From: Zychaea mexicana
Lineage: Eukaryota; Mucoromycota; Mucoromycetes; Mucorales; Lichtheimiaceae
Length of the DNA: 64,000 bases
Direction: 5' to 3'
NCBI RefSeq assembly: GCF_025766255.1
Contig: NW_026516798.1
Span: forward strand, 44,987 to 108,986
Positions within the stretch are counted from its first letter, which is position 1; each line of letters opens with the position of its first letter. The position numbers and the translations under genes were made by a program. The notes beneath the pieces are model-generated. The model saw only the letters and a list, made by a program, of their open reading frames with translations, did no database searches and was not told the DNA's origin. Of this stretch, positions 35,379 through 47,130 are shown one piece after another.

Positions 35379-36391
35379 TTAGAATCTCAGCTTGCTGAAG
35401 AACCACTTGTTCTTGCCGGTCTGATATCTTTCCTCGAAAAGCTTCTTGATGACCTGTTCGCGCAACGAAAACAAAGCAATTTCAGTATACTGCCACTCTT
35501 ACACATTTCACCACTAACATCATCAGAAAAGAATGGAAACATTGTTTTACCTTCTTGGATTCAGTGCGCTGGGTGGCATCCTTGAAAGTCTCGGCGGAAA
35601 CAGTGCCCTTGACCTGCTCCAAGTCCAAAGCATAGCTATAAAACGCAACAGCAAAAATAATCATATAAATATTTCATTTACACATGACGCTACTTTTCAT
35701 GTCTCATAAGCGATAATTACCGGGTGGGCATCATGTGGTTGTAGTTCACAATCTTGACGAAAGGCTTGACCTTGGAACGCTTGGCAAGCTTCTTCTTGCC
35801 CATAGCCTTGGTCACCTTCAAGGGGTAGCGCTCAACACCGGCAACGACAGCATAACCATAGGGTCTGTCCTTGGTACCTTCGTCGTGGTCTAATGGTTTT
35901 TCCAATCGATTTAACTATTAATACACCATTTATAACCATATTTCTCCACTATCCCAAGGACAATAACTCTCTCTCCCAACCATCAGCTTCACTGGCGCGT
36001 AGATAGGTAGAAACTGTTATTTGTGACATTCTCTTCACTCCCATTAATCGTCCCAATGAAGTAACGAAAAAGTGAAAAATGATGCGTACTGCGAACGACA
36101 ACGGCTTTCTTGCCGGCATAACGACCCTGCAAGATAACGACAACCTATCAAGAAGAGTAACGCAAAGATAAATTGTTAATAAATTTAGTTCTGACATTCC
36201 CACCGTAATTGGAACATTTTTGAACTTTTGCACTTTTTTCGTCGTGTCATATCCGGATATATTCGTCCATCCATCCATCCATGTATCAATCCGTATGGAG
36301 GGGAGATATATCCATCATTAACTGAATAGTGCTGTGTATATGGAATTCATTTACTATAACATACTTTGCCAGCCTTGATGAATTTCACCAT
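35379..36391 (-). CDS. RPL27: 60S ribosomal protein L27 (eL27)
   Basis: Cytosolic large-subunit ribosomal protein. Five exons (minus): 36391-36365, 36144-36090, 35889-35721, 35635-35551, 35453-35379; exactly 136 residues, the usual eL27 length. The N-terminus MVKFIKAGK, the KOW-like [12 protein letters not shown], then [33 protein letters not shown] and the C-terminus [12 protein letters not shown] are all diagnostic. The first exon is only 27 nt, as often in ribosomal protein genes, followed by the longest intron (220 nt), which may be regulatory. Confidence 0.97.
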
Positions 36392-36410
36392 CGCAAAGAG
36401 TGGATTTTAG

Positions 36411-36951
36411 AAGAGGGTGTGTACAGGACAGCGCTGCATCTGTCCTGATCATGGCGCTTCTGCCAATCAAATTCCGTCATTTTTGGGGCCTCATGCATTT
36501 TTTGATATTGCACCTCACTCAGCAGCTGTCAAATCAATGAAAGAAAAGGTATCACAATTCTTAACATTTGCTTTTATGATAGAAATATTGACAATGTAAG
36601 CGTATATACTGCATGCATATAGTTGCTTTTAGGAGATTTTACTTTGTCATATCCAGATAACAGTATCACGACAACCATATATGCCCTACACTTTTTCCTA
36701 GCTGTATGCTGCGATCAGTCTCTTATCTCAGTTTCACGAAAATAACAAGGTCAAAGGGTACCCAACTGGAAAATAAGGCTTGCTGATCCATTTGTACAAT
36801 AGAAAGAGTTACTGTTCTCACTTTTATAGAAAAACCCCAATCAGGTGTTTCGTCCAGCATATCCCTGAGGAGTTAGATACTTCTCTCCCACCTCAAAGGC
36901 ATGAGCATGCTTCTTTGAGTGTTAAGGTAATAGGTCATGCTACGCGATTCT
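36411..36951 (+). CDS. Probable small spliced gene or gene remnant, unknown
   Basis: Three exon-like pieces on the plus strand share phase. 36411-36546 reads ...CPDHGASANQIPSFLGPHA... and ends SMKEK before a GTATCA donor. About 36712-36762 reads LYAAISLLSQFHENNK. From about 36831 comes TPIRCFVQHIPEELDTSLPP... running to a TGA at 36949-36951. The best joining uses a GTACCC donor after ENNKVKG. The first piece is preceded by an acceptor (tttag) instead of a start codon and lies only 20 bp from the RPL27 start. So the 5' end may overlap RPL27 or have been lost. No family is recognised. Confidence 0.35.
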
Positions 36952-37043
36952 GATACATGCTTGATATTTTCCATGAAAAGAGAAATGCGTGATTAAAAGT
37001 ATTGTGTGGTTCCCATTTTCTGTTTGTAAATGACTTTCATCTA

Positions 37044-38012
37044 CAGTTGTACCCCGGTTTTTGCAACCGAGGGTTTTCCGATTTTTTTTTGCAAAAAGTG
37101 AGGATTTGCAAGTAACGGGGTAAACAATTCTGCTTTAAGTATACACTGGATAAGTCATCCTATTAACACTAGCCCATTGTTTATCTGTCAGAGATGATGT
37201 ACGATACGTTCTTTGGGAATATTCATACAGCTCTAGATGTTACTACTTGCATATATAAGACCGTTCTTTCATTGAAGCTGTCTAGTGGTTTGATAATTTT
37301 TAGCTATTTTAAGCATGACAAAATCGTTCCACAAGTTCACATCCAAGCAAGAGGATTGAACGTACGACGAGCACTTGAGCGGGCGGTGGACCAAAGCGCT
37401 GATTCGCCTATTCCAGGGCCAACGTCGAAGGAAAAACAGGTTGCAATTGCAGGAGTTTTGAGCTTTTTTGATAATATCGATAACTACGACTTAAAGAAGT
37501 CTTTGCGTAGGATTCCAGAGAGTCTCAGGCAGCAATCAATCTCCCGACAATCATCCCTTGATGACTTCTTCGATATGTAGTTAAAAGCTCCTTTGAGCAA
37601 ACATTTTATTTCTATATCTATATGTAGTGTGTTCCCTTTTTCTTATACAGTATCTTCATCATTTCTTTTGTGGATTCAATCCAATCAGTGCTATATATGT
37701 GTCCCGATTCTACTGGCTCAACTACCAAATGATAATTTTTATGTATTTCGACAATAAATACATCTTCATATTTACATATTTATCTTGCAGTAACCGCATC
37801 ATTTTATTCCTCATAATCCGCAACAGATCCTTCTTTCAGTTGATATTGCAAAAATTGAAGCTGTTTTCACCCCGATAACATGCAAATCGTATAAACTCAT
37901 TTGCAAGTTGCAAATTTGCGAAACTACTAAGTTTTTTTTGGATTTTTCAAAAAAAGTTGCAGATATACGAGGAATTGCAAAACCAGGGGTTGCAAAAACC
38001 GGGGTACAACTG
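37044..38012 (+). mobile_element. pogo-like DNA transposon, internally deleted (969 bp)
   Basis: Perfect 25-bp terminal inverted repeats (37044-37068 and 37988-38012) begin CAGTTGTACCCCGGTTTTTG. They are flanked by TA on both sides (37042-37043, 38013-38014). CAGT-beginning termini with TA duplication are typical of the pogo/Tigger branch of Tc1/mariner. At 969 bp it is too short for a full pogo transposase (usually 500 or more residues). Only a 3' part of the gene remains, so it is non-autonomous. Confidence 0.88.
37194..37580 (+). pseudogene. C-terminal remnant of a pogo-like transposase with PCNA-binding motif
   Basis: Open frame of 128 codons. The reliable part is the last 80 residues: QARGLNVRRALERAVDQ, a Pro/Gly linker, GVLSFFDNIDNYDL, and the tail RQSSLDDFFDM. 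The sequence Q-S-S-L-D-D-F-F fits the PCNA-interacting (PIP) box consensus Q-x-x-(L/I/M)-x-x-F-F. Drosophila pogo transposase is known to bind PCNA through such a C-terminal motif. The DNA-binding and DDE domains are gone. Whether the remnant is expressed is unknown. Confidence 0.65.
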
Positions 38013-38527
38013 TATATATCATTTTTTGTTTATGCGAATAAATTAGCTTCTTCTCCTCGTTATGTATATGCTGTGACAATGATAAAACCACAAATCTGTC
38101 TGTTTGCCTGCAAACAGCAGTCGTGGATACATGGCAAACGACTGGGCAGTTTTGGTCATTCGCATTTTGACTCGAGAAGAGTGTACACGAGAAACCCACT
38201 GTTGATATACATGCAACTACGTTGCCCTGTGTGTGTTTTTGAAATGATGATTCGAGTTGATTCTCACTATCTTTAAGAGCTTTATAGCACAGCTCTTTAA
38301 ACAATTTACTGTATCAGTAGAGAAATGGTGCTAGTTGACAACAGAGACAAAATCGATTGCACGTCTTCTGCCAACAATGCTGGAACAATGATTGCTCGAT
38401 TGCATAGCAGTGCGCCAACTTAAAATCGACGGGATTAGAAAATGAGAGATCCACACGCGCCAAGGCCTTTTAACTTGTAGTCGCTCGCTTGCGTATTGCT
38501 TTCTTTTGCTTACGAACGCTAAACGTA
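38013..38527. promoter_or_regulatory. Region upstream of SSD1
   Basis: About 500 bp with no gene. It abuts the pogo-like element, which could therefore influence SSD1 expression. Confidence 0.4.
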
Positions 38528-41500
38528 ATGGCTGACAAAAATGCTGCTGCTGAAGGCGTTAAAAACTCCAGTGGTGACAAACAAGTACATAGCTTTCTAA
38601 AAAAAAGAGGTGGCGTAGGATAGTAGCGTTGAAAAGAGAAACCAATTCACAAGTGATACATCTTTTTCTTTGATCTTGTAGGCTCCGTCTCGGAAAAGCA
38701 ATGAGAATTCGGAAGAGAAAGTAGGAGCCGGAACTGCAGACGCTTCAAATAAAAGGGAGTCGTCTAGCAAAGATTCTCGACGGAGCTCCTGGAGACGTGG
38801 AGGCGGCGGAAGTGGTAATCGCGATGGTCATGGATTCCGTGGCGCACGAGGAGGAGGTCGTGGACGTGGACGTGGTCGTGGTCGCGGTCGCGGTGGCGAT
38901 TCGTACCATCGCCGTCAAGGATCAATTGTTAGAGACAACACCAAAGAAGACATTGCTGAATACAACGACAACGCCGACGAGCAGCATGAGGCCGGCAAAG
39001 CTGGGAAGGTAGACAAGTCAAAGAATATTGCTACAACTGCGGTCGAAAGTGTTACACAGCCAGATGCAGGAGGAACCGCAGCAGCCGACATCACGCACGA
39101 CGCAACAGAAGCACACAACGGCAACACTGCACAAAAGAAAAAGCATAAAAACAAGAGAAAAGACAAGAAGGAACAGCAGCAGCAAGAGCTAGAAGAGGAA
39201 TCAAATGAGGCTGCTCCACTGACAAATGGACCCAACGCGCAAGCGACCACCGAGCAACCAAAAAAATCAAAAAAGAAGCAGAAGCAGCAGCAATCAAAGG
39301 ATGCATCACCAGCGGATACTAAAGAGCACGTACGGGAATTTGGCGAGAAGCAAGTGTCTACAGATCGACTAAAGGTGGACGATGAAAAAGGAACTGCAAA
39401 GGAATCAATTCAGCAAGCATCAACAGATGAAAAGAAAAAGAAGAAAAGAAAGTCAAAGAAAGAGAAGGACGCATCTGTTGCAAAGACGACAAATGAACCG
39501 GTCGGACAAAGCGATGAAAACACTACACCTCGAGAGTTGGAAAACGCAGCAACAGAGAAAACTGCTGACAGCAAGACAGCAGCAGAAGGATCCGGCGAAA
39601 GGAAATCTAGAAAGAAAGGCCGTGATCGGTCCGAAAAGGAGAACAAGAAGCATCACCAGCAGCCACTGCCGACGGCAACTCGGCAACAGAAGTTTGGCGC
39701 GTCTCTGAGCAACCGGATGCGACATATGGCACGCGATCGCTCGATCCCAATTGAGATCAGCGAGTATTCACAGACTGGCCGAGGACGCCCCTACCGACCA
39801 CCGTACGTGTCAAATCCAAGATCGATGATGCTGCACACAAACACCCGTAAGCAAGAAGAGGAGCCTCTCGTACTTCCGACCGATGACGGTGAGATTCAAC
39901 AGTATCACTTTGCGTCAGATCCGTACGATTTTGAGCCGCAGTCAAATGAATCGGATGGTGACCGTGTGCTTTTGGAAACGGTTATTGAACGTCGGCCTCC
40001 CAAGAAAGAATTAGCACCTCGTAAAGGCAGTAAGTGGTTGGATTTATCGTAAAAGATTACCTAGCTGATGAGTAATAACATCGTCTTCTCATATCATGCA
40101 GAGACTGTTTCTAGACCGTACTTGCATCCTGATGACCGCAATCCGCACAACCGCAAGAACTTATTTTCATCATATCTGAATCCTGACACAATCCTGAAGG
40201 AAATCGAGGAAGGAAAGTTAATACGTGGAAATTTACGCATCAACAAACGCAACCGGTCCGATGCCTATGTTACATCTGACAGTCTTGACCATGATATCTT
40301 TATTTTTGGCCAACGCGATCGAAATCGTGCACTCGACGGTGACGTTGTTGCGGTTCGCTTGCTGGACGTGGAGAAGATCTGGGACTTGAAAAAGGACAAG
40401 ATGCGTAAACGAGAGACTGAAAAAGCGGCTGAAAAAGCAGCAGCCAACAACCACAATGATGATGATGCCAACAAAACCGAGAAGAATAACCGAGAAAATA
40501 ACATCGACGATAGTTACAATAAACATAACGATAGCAAAAAGACGGATGCAGCGGAGAACAACTCGACGACACCTTCTGCTGAAGACGATGTTGTACAAGA
40601 AGATGAACCAAATCTGGAAGAAACAGGGGAAGCAGAGGTGGATGGGCCCGATAGCTTTGATAAAGAAGCGGACAAAGCCAAACCGAAATATTGTGGCGAA
40701 ATCGTTGGTATATTGGATCGACCTAAAAATCAAAAGTTTGCAGGGTACGTTTACCGTTCTCTATTTCATTAAATGATCCCTTAGTAGCACGAACCAGCAC
40801 TATCAAGTTTGCATATATATATATCTGCTCGCTAATTAATGGTTACGAAACTAGAATCTTGTTCGTGGAACGGCCTCAAGGTAACCGTGAACAAAAAGAA
40901 AACAACAATGACAAAGTCAAGCAACAGCAGCAAACGAGACTCGTGTGGTTTAAACCTACCGATAAACGAACGCCTCTTCTTGCCATTCCGGTGGAACGTG
41001 CTCCTATGGATATTTTTGCCAACGCTGATAAATACGAAAACTATATTTTGACAGTATGTGTCCTACAGCTCTCCTAATCCGTCGTTTATCACCAAAAGTA
41101 CTAACCTAAGGCGATCAATGTCAAAAAACTAGGCAACCATTACCAAGTGGCCGATCCATGAACAACATCCTTTCGGTGAGATCACTGGGTTCCTTGGTCC
41201 CGTGGGTGCTGTTGTGTCGGAAACACAAGCTATTCTCGCAGATAATCAAGTCAAGGATGTACCATTCTCAAATCATGCACTTGAAGGTCTGCCCAAAACG
41301 CCTTGGAAAATTCCTCAAATCGAATACAAGATCAGACGTGATTTGCGTGAGACCCGTATATTCACCATCGATCCTTCCACAGCCAAAGGTAATATGTTTT
41401 CTCTTTACTCATGCTTACTTTGACATAAATACAACAACCATTCCTTCTCGCGCACTAAATATCATGTCTTCTCATATAGATTTGGATGATGCTGTTCACG

Positions 41501-43413
41501 TCTTGCCACTGGATGATGGGAACATTGAAGTGGGTGTCCATATTGCAGACGTGTCTTATTTTATTCGCAAGTATAGCTCACTCGACAGTGAAGCACGCGA
41601 GCGTGGAACTAGTACATATCTCGTCGATCGAGTTATTCCTATGCTTCCAAGCTTTCTCTGTGAGGAATTATGCAGTCTGAATCCTGGCGTTGAGAGGTAG
41701 ATGTGATAACCATTTACATGCATACATATAGTTGTTTTCTGATGACGACTTTTTTGTGCTCTGATAGACTCGCTTTCTCGGTGATATGGAAGATGGATGG
41801 TACTGGCAATATTTTGGATACTTGGTTTGGAAGAACCATCATCAAGTGAGTCTATGATCATATCTTTTCTAATTTGAATGATTGATATGGCAATGAACTC
41901 ACTCTGTCCAACAATTCTCATCTTGTTCCACCAATCAGATCATGTGCTAAGCTAGCATATGATGATGCGCAGAGTGTCATTGATGGTAACGGACTCCCCA
42001 AAACAACTATTACAATGGGTCAATCTCGCCGCTCTATTGAAGAGGATATCATTTCTTTACACAAACTCTCAAAACACATGCGAAAGCGACGTTTTGAAAA
42101 CGGTGCCTTGTCGATCAACTCGATCCGTCTTTGCTTCAAGCTTAGCCAAGACGGCGAACCCGAAGATGTCTGGGTTTATGAATTAAAGGAAGCGAATCGA
42201 CTTATTGAAGAGTTTATGCTTTGTGCCAATATGAGTGTCGCTCAAAAGATTTGCAGCCATTTCCCTGACGAAGCTCTTTTACGTCGTCACGAGCCACCCA
42301 TCGAAAGGCGACTGGTTCGTAATTTTCGTATGACTCTTTAATATTCCCTGTGTATGTAGCTTAGTCTTATTGATTGAGCTTTTGTATATTCTGTTTGCAG
42401 ACTGAATTTTTAATGCTATCTGACGAACTGGGATATCACTTGGACGGATCAAGCGCTGGAAGTTTACAGGCATCCTTCAATGCTATTGAGGATGAAGATG
42501 TGCGATCAGTGCTTACTGTGATGGCGATCAAGCCTATGCAACGTGCCAAATACTTTTGCACAGGTACCTTGGATATATCAAAGTACACCCATTATGCACT
42601 TAACGTTCCGCTGTATACCCATTTCACGTCGCCCATTCGCCGGTATGCGGATGTTATCGTTCATCGACAACTGGATGCAGCGCTCCGAAATGCAGGTAAG
42701 TTTTTTAGGATTCACACAAAGTATAACGACGCATGATACACTAAACAAATTTCTCCCTGATTGGACTATTGTATCTTGTAGACTCGTGTGGATACAGCAA
42801 GAAGGACACACAGGCCATTGCCCTGCAGTGCAACCGGTGTCGCGACGGTGCCAAAAATGCACAAGATCAGAATATTGAACTTTATCTTGCGCGCCATCTA
42901 CACACTTTGGAACAAACACGAGGACCTGTCATTCGCTCAGCTGTTGTTGTACAAGTTATAAGCGATGCTTTTGATATCATCGTTCCCGAATACGGCATTG
43001 AAAAACGAATTCATACAGATGCTCTGCCTCTACACCGTCACGCATTCGACGCGTCATCTCTGTCAATGGATGTCTTCTGGAAGAAGGGTGAACCTGTGAT
43101 CAACATGGCAGAAGGAGGTGAGGAAGACATACCGCGTGACCGCGCTATGTCTGATGAAAAGGTCGATGGTCAGGACGCTATTGAGCAGCAATATGTCGAA
43201 GATGACGACGTTGACGATCCGCCGTGCCCTGGCATCCCTGTTGCAAAGCCTACTGTTGCCCAAGCGGTTCCGTGTGAAGATATTGATGCATCCTTGGGAA
43301 TGCAGCGGTTTAAGGTCTTCACCACTTTCGATGTGCTGATACGAGTCAATTTGCAACGGTCTCCTCCGATCATCAATGTTTATCCTATCAATCCATTCGC
43401 AGAACGGCCGTGA
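38528..43413 (+). CDS. SSD1: Ssd1/Dis3L2-family RNase II protein with intact catalytic motif
   Basis: RNA-binding RNase II-family protein; yeast Ssd1 is a cytoplasmic translational repressor. Ten exons: 38528-38584, 38682-40029, 40102-40744, 40855-41053, 41133-41388, 41480-41696, 41768-41845, 41939-42314, 42401-42695, 42782-43413; 1366 residues. Order: RG-rich box (residues 58-91), long Lys/Glu-rich disordered region, cold-shock domains (about 470-770), RNB domain (about 800-1160), S1-like tail. Ssd1 identity rests on [53 protein letters not shown] and the C-terminus [13 protein letters not shown]. Unlike yeast Ssd1, the RNB motif [17 protein letters not shown] keeps the four metal-binding aspartates (829, 835, 837, 838), and TSPIRRYAD keeps the catalytic arginine (1138). 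Active 3'-5' exonuclease is therefore predicted. Confidence 0.92.
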
Positions 43414-43691
43414 AAAGGGCTCCAGTTGCGTCTGAATCTTGGTGTATCAGATGGGATTTTCATTTGCGAGCAGACACATTTGTGAGCCTATACTTGTATG
43501 AACCAAATTTGCCAAAAAACATCTTCTTTTGTTTGTTTGTTTTTTATCGATAATAAAAATCCAGGATGTACATTATTCTTATTAAAAAAAAAGTATTTAC
43601 ATGTTGAAAAGTACCAGCGAACACGTGTACAGTATGTGGTTGAGGAGAATAGCAGTAGTAGGTTTTGGATCTTTGATAATAATTTTATGTA

Positions 43692-45120
43692 TTACGCCGA
43701 AAATGCAAGTTTATATGCTTCTGGAAGTCGGTTCCGTAAAAAGATATCCGTTTTGTTTTCGTGTTCACGATCTTCTGGAGAGAGCTTTACCTTGGTAGGG
43801 AAATCATCTGCCAGGTTTTCATAGATTAAATCCACAACCACAAAGCTGAAAGTCACACTGATGATTAATGCAACGAATAAACCCGTTTCCCCGACCTTAA
43901 CGCTCTCAATCATCGTGGAACTTTACCTGTCGACACCGGTCTTTTGCACGATTGTGATGCTCTTTATTGACTCTTCGTGTGTCGTTACAGACGTTTGGGC
44001 ATTTGTTTGACCACATAAAGCCTGCATCGCTTCATATTGTGCGCGTCGTCCCACGTAAGCAAGCAAAAAATCGTGAAGGACGCGGATAAAAGCCTAAATA
44101 ACCAACAATAAGATTTTCAGGATCCACATATTGTTAGAAAGAAACAAGGCTACTGAAAGAAGAGCAAATATGAAGGGTTGAACTCTTACATTCATATCAC
44201 GAGGAAAGAACGCTTTACTGATTTTTTCAACGGGGATAAAGTTGGGAATAGTGTGTTTAGATATCTCGAAACCTGAAAAGTCGGTCCTATCGGTTATCTG
44301 GCCTTTCATTATGGGTAGTAGTAGCAGGTAGTATGGCTCATAATAAGTCTCTGTAAATCGAGTTCCATAAAGCCTAGTTAGTATATTTCATCTTCTCTTC
44401 AAGCAAATAAAAAAGTAGAATGCAACTCACGCCCATAGAACGTCTCAAAGCGAATACCGCGATAGCGTTGGAATGTAAACAGCGTCTGACCAGCGAGCCG
44501 ATAATATCCAATTAATTCTTGGACACATCGTGCTTTGACAGCCTCCATCAGTTGGCTCAAGATCTACATGTTTAAGGATAAGGGTAACATTAGGATAGGT
44601 AATACCGGGAAAATGGTTTCATTATATACCTCCTGTTGTTTATCAAGTAATTCTGATGCCTTATCTCGTGTTGTATCTTAACCGATAAGAAGCACGTTAG
44701 TATCGCGTCATTTTTTGGGCAAGGTTACTTGTTCTGCTCGTTTAACTGCTGCTGTACCTTTGATTTCTGAGGAAAGTTTAACTGTAGCGATATATGCAAT
44801 ATCTTCTTCCATGATCTCCCGCTTGAGCTTTTCTTTTTCTTCATTAGCTCGTGACACTTTAAATTGTACATTAATAAACGTGGATACATCAAGTGGAAAA
44901 GTTATTAGAACAGCAGTACTGAAAGGTGTTTGGGAGAATGAAGTGATTTATCGCGCCTAAATAACTTCAAAACTTACGTCGTTTCCGTAATTCGGCTAAT
45001 TCAGCTTTTACTTGATCTTGTCGAGTAGGAAGGCTTTTGTAAAAGTTCAGCTTGAATGTAGAAAAATAATATCCTTTATTCGGTATAATAGTACACAACT
45101 TACAACAGGTTTGGATCCAT
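43692..45120 (-). CDS. MCM21: Inner kinetochore protein CENP-O (Mcm21)
   Basis: Subunit of the CCAN/COMA kinetochore complex. Exons read on the minus strand include about 45050-44978 (NFYKSLPTRQDQVKAELAEL), an exon from about 44862 (SRANEEKEKLKREIMEED, ending at a GTACAG donor after SSEIK), DTTRDKASELLDKQQE, ILSQLMEAVKARCVQELIGY...FRYRG-like FQRYRGIRFETFYG, YYEPYYLLLPIMKG...ISKHTIPNFIPVEKISKAFF, FIRVLHDFLLAYVGRRAQY, and a last exon VTFSFVVVDLIYENLADDFP... to 43692. Coiled coil, then the double-RWD part with HTIPNFIPVE and AYVGRR, is the CENP-O signature as I recall it. The last intron (about 69 nt, ending in atcag) removes an in-frame TAA. The link between the short first exon (ATG at 45120, MDPNL) and exon 2 is not in phase in my reading, so the start is provisional. 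Confidence 0.72.
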
Positions 45121-45558
45121 TTTGGCGAAAACGAAGTTGGGAGGTGGGGTGAAGGGGTTTGAGAAAGGCAGCTGGTAGTTCCAAAAAGGAAGGAAACGGA
45201 AAGTGTAACGTCGCGCGTCCGGACGCGTTTTATATTTTTTTTAGCCTTTTCTCCCTGCGTACACTTTACGCATAAAAAATAATAATGACAGAAGTGAACT
45301 ATGACTTGATTAAATCAGATCATTTTTACAGTACACTGAAGAGGCATGTCTGTTCCAATTTAGAAATACAGCTGATTGCATTATACCGAATTGTAGCCAC
45401 CAAAACCTAACCATTTCCTGCGCCTATATGTGTATATAGCTCTATACGAGATGGCGATCCAAAGTATTTTATTATAAATTATATTACTGACTAATAAATT
45501 AAACGATAGCGGTGGACTCACTAATCATACGAATCTCACGTTCCTGTTCGGTATAAAG
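45121..45558. promoter_or_regulatory. Divergent region between CENP-O and the HIRIP3-like gene
   Basis: Holds the promoters of both genes and the unresolved first exon of the HIRIP3-like gene. An ATG at 45283 (MTEVNYDLIKSDHFY...) and one at 45450 (MAIQ, then a GTATTT donor) are candidate starts; neither joins cleanly in phase. No other gene. Confidence 0.4.
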
Positions 45559-47130
45559 TGTTCTAACCGCACTCACGGTACGACGCGATCTCGAAGAACG
45601 CATAGTAAGTCTGTAGAGCTCTTTTATTGTTTATTTGCTTATGCGTAAACGCTAACATCTCGTGTGCATTTTTGTCTGTGTGTAACCTTACTTACTGCCA
45701 GGGTCTTGAAGAAGGTTCATTAAGCGAAAAACCTTGGAAGCAACTTGTCAACAAGCTAATTGACCAAGCATTGGTGAGTTAAACACATCACTGATTCTGT
45801 ACGCGAAATTGTATGAGATATCGTTACTCAATATAATACGAATGCAACTGTCTATTAGGGCGAGGTACACGATGAGCAACAAGAAGAAGATGAAGAAAAG
45901 GAGCCAAAGCCGGAACCGATGAAGGAAGAGGATGATACAAGCAAAGATAAGGAGCAGCCTCATCCGGAGAGTCCGGGTACTGCCAAAATTAAACACGAGG
46001 AAAAGGACGAAAAAGAAGTACGGACTTCCACAGCAGAAAAGCAAGAGAGCGAAGAAAGTGATTCGTATGAGGAACCAGTAGTGATAAAGAAGGAAGCATT
46101 AACCCCCGAGAAGAAAAAGAAAAAACGTGCAAAGAAGAGTGATACTGCGGCGCCTTCAAAAACAAAGAAATCGTCCAAGACAACAAAAGCCGAAAAGTCA
46201 CCAGAACCGGCAGCAACAACGTCTGGGCACAGTGGATCCGATAGTGACGATGATTTAGTAGTAGGATCGTCTGCAACAACAAAGTCGAAAGGAAAAGGCA
46301 AAAAAACAGAGGATTCTAAAGGGGTAATGACGCACTTACGCGTTGGATGGGCTTTGATATACCTGTCATGTGCTCTTATGCAGTGTATAGTATAAGCAGT
46401 AACACCTATTTCCTTACTTTCCTTACAGTCATCAGCAAGCGAAGAAAAGATTAAACGGTTGAAAATGTATATCAACAAATGTGGCGTCCGCAAAAAATGG
46501 TAAGACTGCTCAGAATAAGAGCTGATGGTGGGGGAGCCTTTCTGTGTGTTTGAGCTGTCATTGTTGGTAATCACGGATAACAAAACGCTTCCTAGGGTCA
46601 CGGAACTTGCTGGAATGAGAGTGGGCCAACAAATTGATAAATTACAATCAATACTTCGGGAGCTTGGCGTTAAAGGTTTTGTATTCTTCCTTCAATGATC
46701 ACAGGCTGGGTTAATATTAATCAAATAGAGATGTTGTGGTTGTTTGTATGGGGCTAACAGGGCGTCCGACGTTGGAAAAATGTCAAAAAGTCAAAGCGGA
46801 ACGAGAGCTTAAGGCTGAAATAGCCAGCTTAAATGCAGAGAACATCCTCAATGAAGACGAGCAAGAAAGCGGCAGACGCACACGACAATCACAGCAGCCC
46901 ACGAAAAGAAAACGACGAGTGATTTCATCTGATGAAGAAGACGAAGACGAGGAATCGAATGACCAGCCACCGTCTAAAGTAGGTTTATTTAGCTCTCTTT
47001 AATATGTTTGCCTCTATTTGATCGACGACTCACCAACCCATACACAATTCAAAACCTATAGACTGCAAAAGCGTCATCTCCTGGGCTGGACCTGTCATTT
47101 CTTGGCGATCAAAGTTCAGAAAGCGATTGA
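45559..47130 (+). CDS. HIRIP3-like histone chaperone (CHZ motif), 5' end incomplete
   Basis: Resembles HIRA-interacting protein 3, a histone H2A chaperone. Exons: 45559-45604, 45702-45773, 45859-46323, 46429-46499, 46596-46675, 46761-46978, 47062-47130. All join in phase; the first exon is preceded by an acceptor, so the start codon lies further upstream. The N-terminal helical domain is LTVRRDLEERIGLEEGSLSE and KPWKQLVNKLIDQAL (DEK-C-like). A long acidic/Lys-rich disordered region follows. The conserved C-terminal block is LKMYINKCGVRKKWVTELAG, ILRELGVKGRPTLEKCQKVK and ERELKAEIASLNAENIL. This C-terminal block is what identifies HIRIP3. The tail is acidic (SSDEEDEDEE) and ends SSESD. Confidence 0.75.

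Noticed and set aside
43880..43960. In-frame TAA near the 3' end of the CENP-O gene, suggesting a pseudogene or a 24-nt micro-intron
   Set aside because: An acceptor further on (atcag, before VTFSFVVV) gives a normal intron of about 69 nt in the right phase and removes the stop.
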